Positions 39,882-49,640 are shown, counted from the stretch's first letter. The stretch is DNA of 64,000 nt from Corynebacterium provencense (GCA_900049755.1 LT160592.1:595836-659835), one strand, 5' to 3'. The notes: generated by a model not told the origin, from the sequence alone. Translations and numbers: made by a program.

Positions 39882-39893
39882 ACCGGCATTGTA
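39881..39893 (-). promoter_or_regulatory. Leaderless -10 element (TACAAT) for the lysR gene
   Basis: TACAAT (39888-39893, minus strand), 6 bases, then ATG 39881. Confidence 0.7.
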
Positions 39894-39977
39894 TCCCCGG
39901 TCACAAAGCTCTCCTGTACCTCCGACAGCAGATCTCGTTACCCCAGGTCAACGCATATCTGTCCTAGCGTCGAACGC

Positions 39978-40773
39978 ATGTCGTCACGGCACAGACTCAC
40001 CCCGGCAGGCCCGGCAGACTCCACCACACCGAACTCCGGTCCCACACGGACGCCACGACCGGCCACGGAAACCGCACCACCTCTGCCCGGTCCCGGAGCA
40101 GCCTGGGGCGGTGCGGTCATGGGCCTGTCCGTCACCGCATCCCTGCTCGGCGTCCACGTCTCCACCGGTGTCGGTACCGCGGTCACCGCAGTCGCCGCAG
40201 TGGTCTTCATATCCCTGGTGACCGGCACAGTCCGAGCGCCGATGTTCGATGACGTACCAGCCTGGTCGATGATGACGATGGGGGTGCTGGCCCTGGGGTC
40301 CGCGGCAGACACCAACCTCGGGTGGGCCGGTACGCACGCCGCAACCTGGATCATCGGTTCCGCCGCCGCACTCGTCGTCTTCGCCGTCCAGTGCACCCGT
40401 CTGGTCCGCAGGAAGGTCTCCGCAGTTTTTCCGGGAGTCCTGCCGCTGGTCACACCGATGGTCGCGGCGACGAACGCCGCACAACTCGGTCACCCCCTCC
40501 CAGGCTCGGTCTTCTTCTTCGCCTCGCTGCTCACCGCCCTGCCCGCCTTCGCCCGGGTCTATAACTCGGCAGGGCGCAGACCTGCCGGCGGCGAACCCGT
40601 CCTGGTGGGCGGCGACCTTCCCGGTCGGCACCTGCAGCCTGGGCACCCACACACTGGCCGCCGCCACCGGGGAGGGGTGGATTGACGTGGTCAGTGCCGT
40701 CCTTCTCGTCCTGCTGTGCATCCACGTGGTGGCGGCCACCGCAGGTGTCGCCTTTCGTCTGGTACTGCAGTAG
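39978..40773 (+). pseudogene. TDT-family (TehA/malate-transporter-like) membrane protein with frameshift
   Basis: The first frame from ATG 39978 gives a disordered N-terminus of about 35 residues and about six helices (GAAWGGAVMGLSVTASLLGVH, VVFISLVTG, MMTMGVLALGSAADTNLG and others), then runs out at 40685. A +1 frame from about 40560 encodes the characteristic late segment SWWAATFPVGTCSLGTH and two more hydrophobic stretches to a stop at 40771-40773. Joining the frames gives about 264 residues, still shorter than the usual 300-330, so some sequence may also be missing. TDT proteins transport dicarboxylates, sulfite or act as anion channels. The divergent LysR gene may regulate it. Confidence 0.75.
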
Positions 40774-40784
40774 GGCACCTCACC

Positions 40785-41759
40785 CTACCGGTACTCCGCC
40801 ATCACCGGAGAGTGGTCGCTCCACCGCAGGTCGTAGTCCGGGGCCTTGTCGACCCATGCCCGGACCGCCCGCTCCATCAGTGGTGCGGTGGCCGCCTGGT
40901 AGTCGATGCGCCAGCCGGCCCCGGTGTCGAAGGCCTTGCCTCTCCAGGTCCACCACGAGTACGGTCCCTCGGTCTGCTCCGGGTGCAGTCTGCGCAGGAC
41001 GTCGAACCACCGGGGGTCCCGGGCAGGGCCGGCGGTGAGCCGGGCGCGGGCGACCTCTGACGGGGTGTAGTCCACCGCCCCGGCGAATGCCCCGACCGGG
41101 CCCGCCGGATTGCCGGTGCGGCCGGAGTCCGTGGCGTCCCCGATCTGGCTCACGGCATCAGGGTAGGTGCCGAAGACCGAGTCCATGAACGCCCGCTCAT
41201 CCGGCAGGAATCCCGACTTCTTACGGTTGGGACGCCAATTCTTCAGGTCCGCCCGACGGTGGCAGATGTTCCAGTCGCCGCCGACGACCATCTGGTCGCC
41301 CGTGGACGCGCACTCGTCGAGCCAGAGACCCATCACGTCGAGGAAGCGGTACTTCTCGTCCTGTCTGACGGTGTTCTCCGTCCCGGACGGGAGGTACACG
41401 CTGGCCACCGTGATGCCCGCGGTCCGCGCCTGGATCCACCTGCCGGAGTCCCGGAATTCCCCGGCACCGGGTACGTCACCGAAACCGATGCGGACGTCGG
41501 TGATCCCGTGGCGGGAGAGAACGGCCACCCCCGCGCGTCCCTTCGCCGCGGCCTCCGCCTGGACGAGGTTCCAACCGGACGCCAGGGCCGGCGCCAGGGC
41601 CTCCTCCGTCTGGGCTTCGCTGGCGCGGACTTCCTGGAGCAGGACCACGTCGGCCGGAGTCTCCTCCAGCCAGGGCAGCATCCCGTGGTTGTTCTCGTTG
41701 CGGTGCTTGACGGCGGCTCGGATGCCGTTGACGTTGACGGTGGCGACAGTGAGGCTCAT
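40785..41759 (-). CDS. xth: Exodeoxyribonuclease III (AP endonuclease)
   Basis: 324 residues of the exonuclease-endonuclease-phosphatase fold. Motifs are VNVNGIRAA, LLQEVRA with the metal-binding Glu, GGDWNICH, and the terminal WSDHSPVMAEY with the catalytic Asp-His. It repairs abasic sites and removes blocked 3' ends. It is longer than E. coli XthA (268) through loops around residues 200-250. ATG 41759 has TATGGT 8 bases upstream on the minus strand, another near-leaderless arrangement. Confidence 0.93.
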   Translation of the reverse strand: MSLTVATVNVNGIRAAVKHRNENNHGMLPWLEETPADVVLLQEVRASEAQTEEALAPALASGWNLVQAEAAAKGRAGVAVLSRHGITDVRIGFGDVPGAGEFRDSGRWIQARTAGITVASVYLPSGTENTVRQDEKYRFLDVMGLWLDECASTGDQMVVGGDWNICHRRADLKNWRPNRKKSGFLPDERAFMDSVFGTYPDAVSQIGDATDSGRTGNPAGPVGAFAGAVDYTPSEVARARLTAGPARDPRWFDVLRRLHPEQTEGPYSWWTWRGKAFDTGAGWRIDYQAATAPLMERAVRAWVDKAPDYDLRWSDHSPVMAEYR

Positions 41760-41845
41760 GGAGCACAACCATAACGCCACCCCGGACGCCGCGGCCGGCA
41801 CCTCCCAGTGCGGGCTTCCCGCACAGACCTCCGTAAGCAGCCCGT

Positions 41846-41883
41846 GGTACCGGTTTCACTCCTGGGTACCGGTTTCACTCCTG
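41846..41883. repeat. 19-bp perfect tandem duplication at the 3' end of the MFS gene
   Basis: GGTACCGGTTTCACTCCTG is repeated twice with no gap. The copy at 41865-41883 holds the stop codon and the last codons of the MFS gene; the other copy lies just outside. Confidence 0.9.
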
Positions 41884-43131
41884 CGCGGCATGCCGCCGGT
41901 AGAGCAGGTGCGCCGGTATGAACACGGCAAGCCCCGCCAGGGCCAGACCGGCACCAGCCAACGCCGGCGCGGAATAGGAGTAGCCGTGGTCGATCACCAG
42001 GCCGCCGATGGCGGCACCCGAGGCGTTGGCGATGTTGAAGGCCGACTGGTTCATCGCCGCGGCCAGGTTCTGGGCCCTGCCGGCGACTTCCATGAACCTC
42101 GTCTGCATCACGATGACGAGAATTCCGCCACCCACCGACACCAGTCCGAAGAGCAGGATCGCCAGCGGAGCCACGGTGCTGCCGAAGTAGAAGGCCACGA
42201 GCATGCACGCCATGACGAGGAAGGCGAAGACGATAGACCGGTCGATGTTACGGTCCGCCAGTCTGCCACCCACCATGTTTCCGACGACCATTCCGATGCC
42301 GTACACCATCAGCACGAACCACATCATGTTCTCCGGGTAGCCCGCACGGTCCGTCATCGTCCAGGAGATGTAGGTGTACACGCAGAACATTCCGCCGAAT
42401 CCGACGGCCCCGGACAGGAGGGTGAGCCAGACCTGGGAGTTGACGAGGGCCCCGGCCTCGGTCGCCGGCCTGGTCACGGGCATGAGTGTCATGTGGGGCA
42501 TGGACACCCACAGTCCGACGAGGGTGGCCAGGCCGATCAACGCGACGACGCCGTAGGCCGCCGACCAGCCGAGCACGGATCCTGTCCACTGGGCTGCGGG
42601 TACCCCGATCACCGTTGCGGTGGCCAGGCCCAGTGATATCCGTGCTATCGCCTGACCCCGGCGTCCCGGTTCCGCCATGGACGCCGCGATGAGATTCGCC
42701 ACCGCGAAGTAGGCGCCGTGGGGGAAGCCCGCGATGAACCGCGACACCATGAGAAGTCCGTAGGAGTGTGCGAACATGCTGAGTCCGTTGCCGACGGTGA
42801 ACGCGACCATGAGCAGGATGATGAGCCGGCGGCGCGGTATGTGACCGGTCAGGGTGGTTATCAGCGGCGCGCCGACGACCACCCCCATGGCGTAGGCGGT
42901 GACGACGTGGCCGGCCTGGGCCTCGGTGATCCCGAAGTCGTCGGCGATGTAGCTGAGCAGGCCCATGGAGACGAACTCGGTGGTCCCGATCCCGAAGCCG
43001 CCGAGGGCCAGGGCGGCCATCGCCACCGGGCGTCTCCTGCGCCCCATTTCGGTCTGCCGGGGCATGGGACGTCGTTGCGGATGAGGTAGACGGAGAGGGG
43101 TACGGTGCAGTGAAGCCATCGAATCAAGCAT
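41875..43131 (-). CDS. MFS transporter (DHA1 family, AraJ/drug-efflux type)
   Basis: 418 residues, twelve hydrophobic segments. The DHA1 motifs are clear: GIGTTEFVSMGLLSYIADDFGITEAQAGHVVTAYAMGVVVGAPL near the start, then LSMFAHSYGLLMVSRFIAGFPHGAYFAVANLIAAS. Members export sugars, purines or drugs; the substrate is not readable. The start at 43131 has AAAGGTGA 7 bases upstream. Later in-frame ATGs (43119, 43065) are alternatives. It is divergent from icd. Confidence 0.9.
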   Translation of the reverse strand: MLDSMASLHRTPLRLPHPQRRPMPRQTEMGRRRRPVAMAALALGGFGIGTTEFVSMGLLSYIADDFGITEAQAGHVVTAYAMGVVVGAPLITTLTGHIPRRRLIILLMVAFTVGNGLSMFAHSYGLLMVSRFIAGFPHGAYFAVANLIAASMAEPGRRGQAIARISLGLATATVIGVPAAQWTGSVLGWSAAYGVVALIGLATLVGLWVSMPHMTLMPVTRPATEAGALVNSQVWLTLLSGAVGFGGMFCVYTYISWTMTDRAGYPENMMWFVLMVYGIGMVVGNMVGGRLADRNIDRSIVFAFLVMACMLVAFYFGSTVAPLAILLFGLVSVGGGILVIVMQTRFMEVAGRAQNLAAAMNQSAFNIANASGAAIGGLVIDHGYSYSAPALAGAGLALAGLAVFIPAHLLYRRHAAQE

Positions 43132-43514
43132 TCTTTCATCACCTTTTTAGGGTGTCGGGCGGGGCGGGGAACCTGGTTCCGGGTTCCTCTCCTCTGTTCG
43201 GGGCAGTCCGGTGAAGCACCTATGCGACCACGGACGGCGCCGGACCGCAAACTCTGGAACACCACATGTGACCGGCGTATCACCGCTCGGCCGTCATCGC
43301 ATTCCGGGCACTGTGACCTGCATGACAGTCCCCTTCGCCTTCCCGGTACTGCCACACCCTCGACACGTGGATGACACTGCTTTGCCGTATCATCGTCCAC
43401 GTAGATTCCGGCGACACCGCGCGCCGCAGAATGACGAGACGACTACACCGGACGTGCACCGAAGACCGTGTCGGCGACCGTCCACAGCGAGAAGACATAA
43501 GGGAGTACCTGCCC
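43132..43514. promoter_or_regulatory. Divergent control region between the MFS gene and icd
   Basis: 383 bases without a supportable gene. A GlxR/CRP-like site lies at 43312-43327. A possible icd -10 (TATCAT, 43388-43393) has no convincing -35. The ribosome site AAGGGAG is 10 bases before the icd ATG. On the MFS side I see only the ribosome site. Short open frames here lack start signals and family resemblance. Confidence 0.5.
43312..43327. promoter_or_regulatory. GlxR-like (CRP-type) site upstream of icd
   Basis: TGTGACCTGCATGACA matches the corynebacterial GlxR consensus TGTGA-N6-TCACA at 9 of 10 defined positions. It lies about 200 bases before icd, suggesting cAMP-linked control of this TCA-cycle gene. 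Confidence 0.4.
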
Positions 43515-45776
43515 ATGGCCAGAATCATCTACACACGTACCGACGAGGCACCGCTCCTGGCGACCTATTCTCTACTGCCTGTCATCCAGGCTTTCACCGG
43601 CACCGCCGGCGTCGAGGTCGAGACCCGTGACATCTCACTCGCCGCACGCATCCTCGCCGCATTCTCCGATCTCCTCCCGGAGGACCAGCGTGTTCCCGAC
43701 ACTCTCGCGGAACTGGAGCAGATCACCCGGTCCCCCGAGGCCAACATCATCAAGCTCCCGAACATCTCGGCGTCCGTCCCGCAGCTCAAGGCCGCTGTCG
43801 CCGAACTGCAGGCCGACGGTTACGCACTCCCCGACTACCCGGACGAGCCGGTCACCGACGAGGAGAAGGACGCCCGGGCCCGCTATGACTCGGTGAAGGG
43901 GTCGGCGGTCAATCCGGTCCTGCGCGAAGGCAACTCCGACCGTCGTGCCCCCAGGGCCGTCAAGAACTTCGCCCGCAAGCACCCGCACCACATGGGCGCC
44001 TGGAGCAGTGACTCGAAGACGAACGTCGCCACCATGTCCGAGGGTGACTTCCGCCACAACGAGAAATCCGTGATCATCGACGGAGACGACACCCTCCAGA
44101 TCCGTCTCGTCACCTCCGACGGCAGCGTCACCGTGCTCAAGGAGTCCCTCCCGGTCCTGGACAAGGAGATCGTGGACGCCACGGTGCTGCACGCCGCAGC
44201 GCTCGACGGTTTCCTCGCGGCCCAGGTCCAGCGTGCCAGGGAGGAGGGCGTCCTGTTCTCCGCCCACCTCAAGGCCACGATGATGAAGGTCTCTGACCCG
44301 ATCATCTTCGGCCACGTCGTCCGCGCGTTCTTCGCGGACGTCTTCGACCGCTACGGTGACACGCTCCTGCCCCGCGGCCTCAACGGGGAGAACGGACTCG
44401 CCGCGATCCTCTCCGGTCTCGACAACCTGGAGGACAAGGCGCTCGCTGAACAGATCCGTGCCGCCTTCGAGAAGGGCTTCGCCGAAGGACCGGCCATCGC
44501 GATGGTCAACTCCGAGAAGGGCATCACCAACCTGCACGTACCCTCCGACGTCATCGTCGACGCCTCGATGCCCGCCATGATCCGCACCTCCGGGCACATG
44601 TGGAACAGGGACAACCAGGAGCAGGACACCCTCGCCGTCATCCCGGACTCCTCCTACGCGGGTGTCTACCAGGTCGTCATCGACGACTGCCGCCGCAACG
44701 GCGCCTTCGATCCCACGACGATGGGCACCGTCCCCAATGTGGGTCTCATGGCGCAGAAGGCCGAGGAGTACGGCTCCCACGACAAGACCTTCAGGATTCC
44801 CGCCGACGGTACCGTCGAGGTCGTCAACAGTGCCGGTGAGGTCCTCATGTCCCACACGGTCGCCACCGGTGACATCTGGCGCGCCTGCCAGGCCAAGGAC
44901 ATCCCCGTCCGCGACTGGGTGAAGCTCGCGGTCACCCGGGCCCGTGCCACCGGTGACCCGGCCGTGTTCTGGCTGGACCCGACCCGCGCCCACGACCGCA
45001 ACATCCGCAGCAAGGTCGAGGAGTACCTCGGGGACACCGAACTCGTCGGAGACACCGAGGGCCTGGACATCCGGATCCTCTCCCCCGAGGAGGCGTGCCA
45101 GCTGTCCGTGGACCGCATCCGCGCCGGGAAGAACACCATCTCGGTCACCGGCAATGTGCTGCGTGACTACCTGACCGACCTCTTCCCGATCATGGAGCTG
45201 GGGACCAGCGCGAAGATGCTGTCCATCGTTCCCCTGATCGCAGGTGGTGGACTGTTCGAGACCGGTGCGGGCGGATCCGCCCCCAAGCACGTCCAGCAGC
45301 TCATCGAGGAGGACTACCTGCGGTGGGATTCGCTGGGCGAGTTCCTCGCACTGGCTGAGTCGCTGCGCAAGCTCGGCGAGACCGACGACAATCCCCGGAC
45401 CCCGATCCTCGCCGACGCCCTGGACGCCGCCACCGAGAGGGTCCTCAACGAGGACAAGTCCCCGGCCCGCAGGATCGGTGACATCGACAACCGTGGCAGT
45501 CACTACTACCTGGCGTCCTTCTGGGCCAGGAATCTCGCCGACCAGACCACGGACCCGGAGCTGGCCGAGATCTTCACCCCGGTCGCCGAAGCTCTGGAGA
45601 GCAACCTGGAGACAATCAAGACCGAGATGCGTGGCTGCCAGGGCCATCCGGTCGACCTGGGAGGCTACTACCTTCCGGACGACGAGAAGACCTCGGCGGT
45701 GATGCGTCCGTCAGGCACGTTCAACGACATCATCGACGGTCTGGCCGCCCGCCGCAGGGAGCTCGCCGGCAGCTGA
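43515..45776 (+). CDS. icd: Isocitrate dehydrogenase, NADP-dependent, monomeric type
   Basis: 753 residues, the 80-kDa monomeric IDH family known from Corynebacterium and Azotobacter. Clear landmarks are the N-terminus [84 protein letters not shown] and the end [17 protein letters not shown]. It converts isocitrate to 2-oxoglutarate, making NADPH in the cytoplasm. The length is slightly above the C. glutamicum enzyme. A strong terminator hairpin follows 34 bases after the stop, so the gene is probably monocistronic. Confidence 0.97.
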   Translation: MARIIYTRTDEAPLLATYSLLPVIQAFTGTAGVEVETRDISLAARILAAFSDLLPEDQRVPDTLAELEQITRSPEANIIKLPNISASVPQLKAAVAELQADGYALPDYPDEPVTDEEKDARARYDSVKGSAVNPVLREGNSDRRAPRAVKNFARKHPHHMGAWSSDSKTNVATMSEGDFRHNEKSVIIDGDDTLQIRLVTSDGSVTVLKESLPVLDKEIVDATVLHAAALDGFLAAQVQRAREEGVLFSAHLKATMMKVSDPIIFGHVVRAFFADVFDRYGDTLLPRGLNGENGLAAILSGLDNLEDKALAEQIRAAFEKGFAEGPAIAMVNSEKGITNLHVPSDVIVDASMPAMIRTSGHMWNRDNQEQDTLAVIPDSSYAGVYQVVIDDCRRNGAFDPTTMGTVPNVGLMAQKAEEYGSHDKTFRIPADGTVEVVNSAGEVLMSHTVATGDIWRACQAKDIPVRDWVKLAVTRARATGDPAVFWLDPTRAHDRNIRSKVEEYLGDTELVGDTEGLDIRILSPEEACQLSVDRIRAGKNTISVTGNVLRDYLTDLFPIMELGTSAKMLSIVPLIAGGGLFETGAGGSAPKHVQQLIEEDYLRWDSLGEFLALAESLRKLGETDDNPRTPILADALDAATERVLNEDKSPARRIGDIDNRGSHYYLASFWARNLADQTTDPELAEIFTPVAEALESNLETIKTEMRGCQGHPVDLGGYYLPDDEKTSAVMRPSGTFNDIIDGLAARRRELAGS

Positions 45777-45809
45777 GTCCGACCGGCACACCCGTCGAGG
45801 TGACAGCGC

Positions 45810-45853
45810 GCCCCGGGGTCCGGGACCAGGAGACTGGTCCCGGACCCCGGGGC
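45810..45853 (+). terminator. Strong hairpin downstream of icd
   Basis: A perfect 20-bp stem (45810-45829 with 45834-45853) closes a GAGA tetraloop. It is followed by ATTTCCC rather than a long T-run, as is common in high-GC actinobacteria. The next 200 bases hold no gene; a TATGAT -10-like sequence at 45978-45983 may serve sufC. Confidence 0.85.
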
Positions 45854-46057
45854 ATTTCCCTGTCCTGCGGCAGGGGCACCGACAACAGGCGTCAACAGTA
45901 TTCACGGTTTTCCGTAACTACCCTCCATGCGGGGGTGTCAGACGTCCACCGTGGCAGTGGGCGGGGGTAAACGATCGTATGATCAGGGGTGAAGGGCATT
46001 CCGCCCGGACAGTACCCACACCACACCCCACCAACTGAAAGCCGGGTGTCCGTCACC

Positions 46058-46843
46058 ATGACCAACTCCCAGACAGACCGCCAGACCAACGCCGCCGAGA
46101 CCCCGCGGGAAGCCCCTCTCCTCGAGCTCAGAGGCGTCGACATCGCGGCCGTCGCCGACGACGGCGCGGAGACCACCATCTGCCACGACGTCACCCTCAC
46201 CGTCAACGAGGGTGAGCGTCACATCCTGCTCGGCCCCAACGGTTCCGGGAAGTCCACGCTCCTCGCCGGGATAATCGGGCTCCACCCGTTCCGGATCACC
46301 TCGGGCACCGCCACCCTCCGCGGCGAGGACATCACCACCATGGAGCTGGAGGAACGCGCCCGGGCGGGCATCGGCCTCGCCTTCCAGCGTCCGCCCGCAC
46401 TGGCCGGCGTGTCCGTCGAAAGACTGGCCGCAGCGGTCGGGGCCTCCGACAGGCTGGAGTCCGTGTCCTCGGCTCTGGGCCTCGACCATCTCGACGACCG
46501 TGACGTCAACTGCGGTTTCTCCGGAGGGGAGGCGAAACGTTTCGAGGTCATGAAGCTTGCGCTGCAGGGACCTCAGCTGTGCCTCTTCGACGAGCCGGAG
46601 TCCGGAGTCGACCTGGAGCAGGTCAACGTCGTCGGTCGGGCGGTCAACGATCTGCTCAGCTCCACCGATGACCGGGGCCGCCGCCGGGCCGGGCTGATCA
46701 TCACCCACACCGGGTTCATCCTCGACAGTCTCGACGCCACTGAAGCGCATCTCATGGTCGACGGCACGATCGTCAGTTCCGGGGACCCCCGGGAGATGTT
46801 CGACCGCATCCGTACCGACGGCTACCACCATGAGCCTCAGTGA
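46058..46843 (+). CDS. SufC-like Fe-S assembly ATPase of the minimal two-gene type
   Basis: 261 residues. It has Walker A (GPNGSGKST, 59-67), the motif IGLAFQRPPALAGV, signature FSGGEAKRFE (about 154-163) and Walker B (LCLFDEPESGVD). The Q-loop context FQRPP and signature SGGEAKR resemble the SufC of archaea and clostridia more than the SufC of the SufBCDSU operons. It should drive the adjacent SufB/D-like scaffold. The start is uncertain: GTG 45989 (right after a TATGAT -10), GTG 46046 (after GAAAG) or ATG 46058; the ATPase homology begins later. Few known suf genes lie nearby, so this is a second, orphan set. Confidence 0.8.
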   Translation: MTNSQTDRQTNAAETPREAPLLELRGVDIAAVADDGAETTICHDVTLTVNEGERHILLGPNGSGKSTLLAGIIGLHPFRITSGTATLRGEDITTMELEERARAGIGLAFQRPPALAGVSVERLAAAVGASDRLESVSSALGLDHLDDRDVNCGFSGGEAKRFEVMKLALQGPQLCLFDEPESGVDLEQVNVVGRAVNDLLSSTDDRGRRRAGLIITHTGFILDSLDATEAHLMVDGTIVSSGDPREMFDRIRTDGYHHEPQ

Positions 46844-46870
46844 GCGTCCCTGAAGGCGCCTCCACCACCT

Positions 46871-46912
46871 GACAGTCACCGCCCGACAGTCACCGCCTGA
46901 CAGTCACCACCG
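46871..46912. repeat. 14-bp tandem triplicate between the suf-like genes
   Basis: Three copies of GACAGTCACCGCCC with one or two changes in the second and third. They occupy most of the 118-base gap between the ATPase and scaffold genes. Confidence 0.85.
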
Positions 46913-46961
46913 GGGCCCGCACCGGGTCCCACCGATCATCCACCGAAAGGACGCGATCGTC

Positions 46962-48128
46962 ATGACCGCCCCCGCCACCACACCCACCACCGCGGACACC
47001 GGAACGACCGCCGCCGAATTCTCCGCCACCGTCGGCCCGGATGCCGCGGGCCCTGAACTCCTCGCCCAGGTCGGGTGGGAGGACCCTGCCCGTCGCTCGT
47101 CCACCACGGTGGTGCTCGACCACGGATACTCGACCATGGACTCCAGTGACCCGGACGTCATCGTCCTCCCCCTGGCGGAGGCACTGACCACCTATCCGTG
47201 GGTCCAGGACCTGATGTGGAGCCTGATCAGTCCCGACGACGACGACACCCTGCGCCGGGCGTTCGAGTCGACCAGGACACCTCTGGGCACGTTCACCTGG
47301 GTCAGAGACAATGCGCGGGTCGAACTGCCCCGCCAGTCCTTCACCGTCATGACGGTGCCCCAGGAACGGCAGTTCGTCCACGACATCACCGTGATCGGCC
47401 GGAACGCCGAGGTGGACTCGGTGTCCGGTTCCGCTGTCGCCCCGGGACTGACCCGCGGCACCCATGTCTCCGTTGGTGAAACGTTCATCGGGGAGGGAGC
47501 GCGCCTGCGCAGCGTGGATGTCGACCGCTGGGGCCCGGAGATGACCGTGTACACCTACGACCGAACCAGGGTCGGCGAGGGCGCGGTGCTGAGTTCGGTG
47601 TCTGTCGCCGTCTCCGCCTTGAAGAAGGCCCGGTCCAGTTCCGTGACGGAACTGGGGAAGGACGCCAGGTGCACCTCCCACAGCATCGTGTTCGCGCCTG
47701 AGGGTACTGACCGGGGCATGGAGGACCTCACCGTCATGACCGGCCCCGGAGCCCAGGCCGAAATGGTGGCCAGGATGGTCAGTGACGGAGGTCGCATCCG
47801 CAATGCGTCCACACTGACGTCGACGGCGCCCGATGTCAGGGGATTCCTGGAGTGTGACGGCCTGCTTCTCCGCGACGGGGGCGGCATCAACTCGGTGCCT
47901 TCCCTGGACGCGAGGGTCGCGAGGGCACAGCTGTCGCACGAGGCGTCGGTCGGCATGATCGACGACGAGAAGCTCGACTACCTCAAGGCCCTCGGCATGG
48001 ACGAGGACGCCGCCAGGGACCTCATCGTGCAGGGCTTCCTCAACCTCGAAGACGACCGTATCCCGGCCTCGGTCCGCGACCGGGTCACGGAGCTCGTTTC
48101 CGCCGCCCGCGGTGCAGAGAAGTTGTGA
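46962..48128 (+). CDS. SufB/SufD-like Fe-S scaffold protein
   Basis: 388 residues. The N-terminal part is divergent; residues about 125-345 form the beta-helix core typical of SufB/SufD. The C-terminal region has LECDG with Cys298 at the position of the essential SufB Cys, then LSHEASVG (His326, Glu327), and an end ARDLIVQGFL like SufB IVNGFV. These retained residues suggest a working scaffold, not a relic. A single scaffold gene beside one SufC fits the minimal SUF-like (SMS) arrangement. AAAGGA is about 12 bases before ATG 46962. Confidence 0.8.
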   Translation: MTAPATTPTTADTGTTAAEFSATVGPDAAGPELLAQVGWEDPARRSSTTVVLDHGYSTMDSSDPDVIVLPLAEALTTYPWVQDLMWSLISPDDDDTLRRAFESTRTPLGTFTWVRDNARVELPRQSFTVMTVPQERQFVHDITVIGRNAEVDSVSGSAVAPGLTRGTHVSVGETFIGEGARLRSVDVDRWGPEMTVYTYDRTRVGEGAVLSSVSVAVSALKKARSSSVTELGKDARCTSHSIVFAPEGTDRGMEDLTVMTGPGAQAEMVARMVSDGGRIRNASTLTSTAPDVRGFLECDGLLLRDGGGINSVPSLDARVARAQLSHEASVGMIDDEKLDYLKALGMDEDAARDLIVQGFLNLEDDRIPASVRDRVTELVSAARGAEKL

Positions 48129-48149
48129 CACTGTCCGGCAACTCACGGG

Positions 48150-48165
48150 TGAACAGCTTGGTCTA
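48150..48165. promoter_or_regulatory. McbR-like box 1 upstream of metY
   Basis: TGAACAGCTTGGTCTA matches the McbR operator TAGAC-N6-GTCTA at 8 of 10 defined positions, with a perfect right half. McbR is the methionine/cysteine repressor of corynebacteria. Confidence 0.4.
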
Positions 48166-48204
48166 CCCCCTTCACCACTTCTGACCAGGAATAATACGGA
48201 GAAC

Positions 48205-48220
48205 TAGACCGAGCTGTTTG
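48205..48220. promoter_or_regulatory. McbR-like box 2 upstream of metY
   Basis: TAGACCGAGCTGTTTG matches at 8 of 10 positions, with a perfect left half. It lies just after an AT-rich possible -10 (TAATAC, 48192-48197), a good place to block transcription. Confidence 0.45.
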
Positions 48221-48299
48221 CCATTTTCCCGCACCGTCCACTACTGTTCTGTCCCAGCGAAACATCACGTTCCCGAACCTGATCCTGAAGGGGCAGTAC

Positions 48300-49640
48300 A
48301 TGACCACCAAGTACGACAACAGCGACGTCTCCAACTGGGGATTCGCCTCCCGCGCCATCCACGCCGGCCAGACCGTGGACTCCGACACCGGTGCCCGTAA
48401 CCAGCCGATCTACCTCACGGCCTCCTACGTGTTCAACTCCGCCGAGCACGCCAAGCAGCGTTTCGCCCTCGAGGACCTCGGCCCCGTGTACGGACGTCTG
48501 ACCAACCCCACCCAGGAAGCCCTGGAGAACCGGATCAACTCACTGGAGGGCGGCGTCCACGCCGTGGCCTTCGCCTCCGGACAGGCCGCCGAGACTGCGG
48601 CGTTCCTCAACCTCGCTGACGCCGGTGACCACATCGTCACCTCCGCCCGGCTCTACGGCGGCACCGAGACCCTGTTCGCCGTCACCCTCGCCCGTCTCGG
48701 CATCGAGGTCAACTTCGTCGAGGACCCGGACAACATCGACGCCTGGCAGGCGGCCGTCCGTCCGAACACCAAGGCCTTCTACGGTGAGACCTTCGCCAAC
48801 CCGCAGGCCGACGTCCTCGACATCCCCGCTGTCGCCGAGGTCGCGCACAGGAACAACGTCCCCCTGATCGTCGACAACACTCTGGCAACCGCCGCCCTGG
48901 TCCGTCCCCTCGAGCTGGGCGCCGACGTTGTCGTGGCGTCCCTGACGAAGTTCTACACCGGCAACAGCTCAGGCCTCGGCGGCATCCTCGTCGACGGCGG
49001 CAAGTTCGACTGGACCGTCGAGCGCGACGGCAAGCCGGTCTTCCCGCACTTCGTGACCCCGGACCCCGCCTACCACGGCCTGAAGTACGCTGATCTCGGT
49101 GAGCCTGCCTTCGGCCTCAAGGCCCGTGTCGGTCTGCTCCGCGACACCGGCGCAACGCTCTCCCCCTTCAACGCCTGGGCCACCATCCAGGGCCTGGACA
49201 CCCTGGCGCTGCGCGTCCGCCGTCACAACGAGAACGCCAGGGCGGTCGCGGAGTTCCTCGACGCCAACCCCGCCGTCGCCAAGGTCAACTACGCCGGCCT
49301 GCCCTCCTCCCCCTGGTACGCCGTGAAGGAGAAGCTGGGACTGGAGTTCACCGGTTCGGTGCTCTCCTTCGACCTCGCCGTCGACGACGCCTGGTCTGAC
49401 GAGGCCCAGGACAAGGCCTGGACGTTCATCGACGCCCTCAAGCTGCACTCCGACCTCGCCAACGTCGGTGACGTCCGCTCCCTGGTCGTCCACCCCGCCA
49501 CCACAACCCACTCCCAGTCTGACCAGCACGGGCTGGAGAGGGCCGGGATCAACCGGGCCACCGTCCGGCTGTCCGTCGGTATCGAGGACGTCGACGACAT
49601 CATCGCCGACCTCAAGCTCGGCTTCGCCGCACTGGCGTAG
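48300..49640 (+). CDS. metY: O-acetylhomoserine sulfhydrylase
   Basis: 446 residues of the Cys/Met-metabolism PLP family. The PLP Lys is at 217 in SLTKFYTGNSSG, with YGRLTNPTQEALE, FASGQAAETAAFLNL and DNTLATAAL around the active site. It makes homocysteine from O-acetylhomoserine and sulfide. The next gene, metX, makes the substrate, and the sulfate importer lies close by. Two McbR-like boxes precede it. It ends 9 bases before metX, and the two are surely one operon. Confidence 0.96.
   Translation: MTTKYDNSDVSNWGFASRAIHAGQTVDSDTGARNQPIYLTASYVFNSAEHAKQRFALEDLGPVYGRLTNPTQEALENRINSLEGGVHAVAFASGQAAETAAFLNLADAGDHIVTSARLYGGTETLFAVTLARLGIEVNFVEDPDNIDAWQAAVRPNTKAFYGETFANPQADVLDIPAVAEVAHRNNVPLIVDNTLATAALVRPLELGADVVVASLTKFYTGNSSGLGGILVDGGKFDWTVERDGKPVFPHFVTPDPAYHGLKYADLGEPAFGLKARVGLLRDTGATLSPFNAWATIQGLDTLALRVRRHNENARAVAEFLDANPAVAKVNYAGLPSSPWYAVKEKLGLEFTGSVLSFDLAVDDAWSDEAQDKAWTFIDALKLHSDLANVGDVRSLVVHPATTTHSQSDQHGLERAGINRATVRLSVGIEDVDDIIADLKLGFAALA

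Noticed and set aside
43635..45647. A 670-codon open frame on the minus strand opposite icd
   Set aside because: Its product is low-complexity Gly/Val/Asp sequence typical of the antisense of a high-GC gene; icd on the other strand is unmistakable.
48143..48449. Small minus-strand frames upstream of metY
   Set aside because: They overlap the metY start and control region, have no ribosome site, and no family resemblance.
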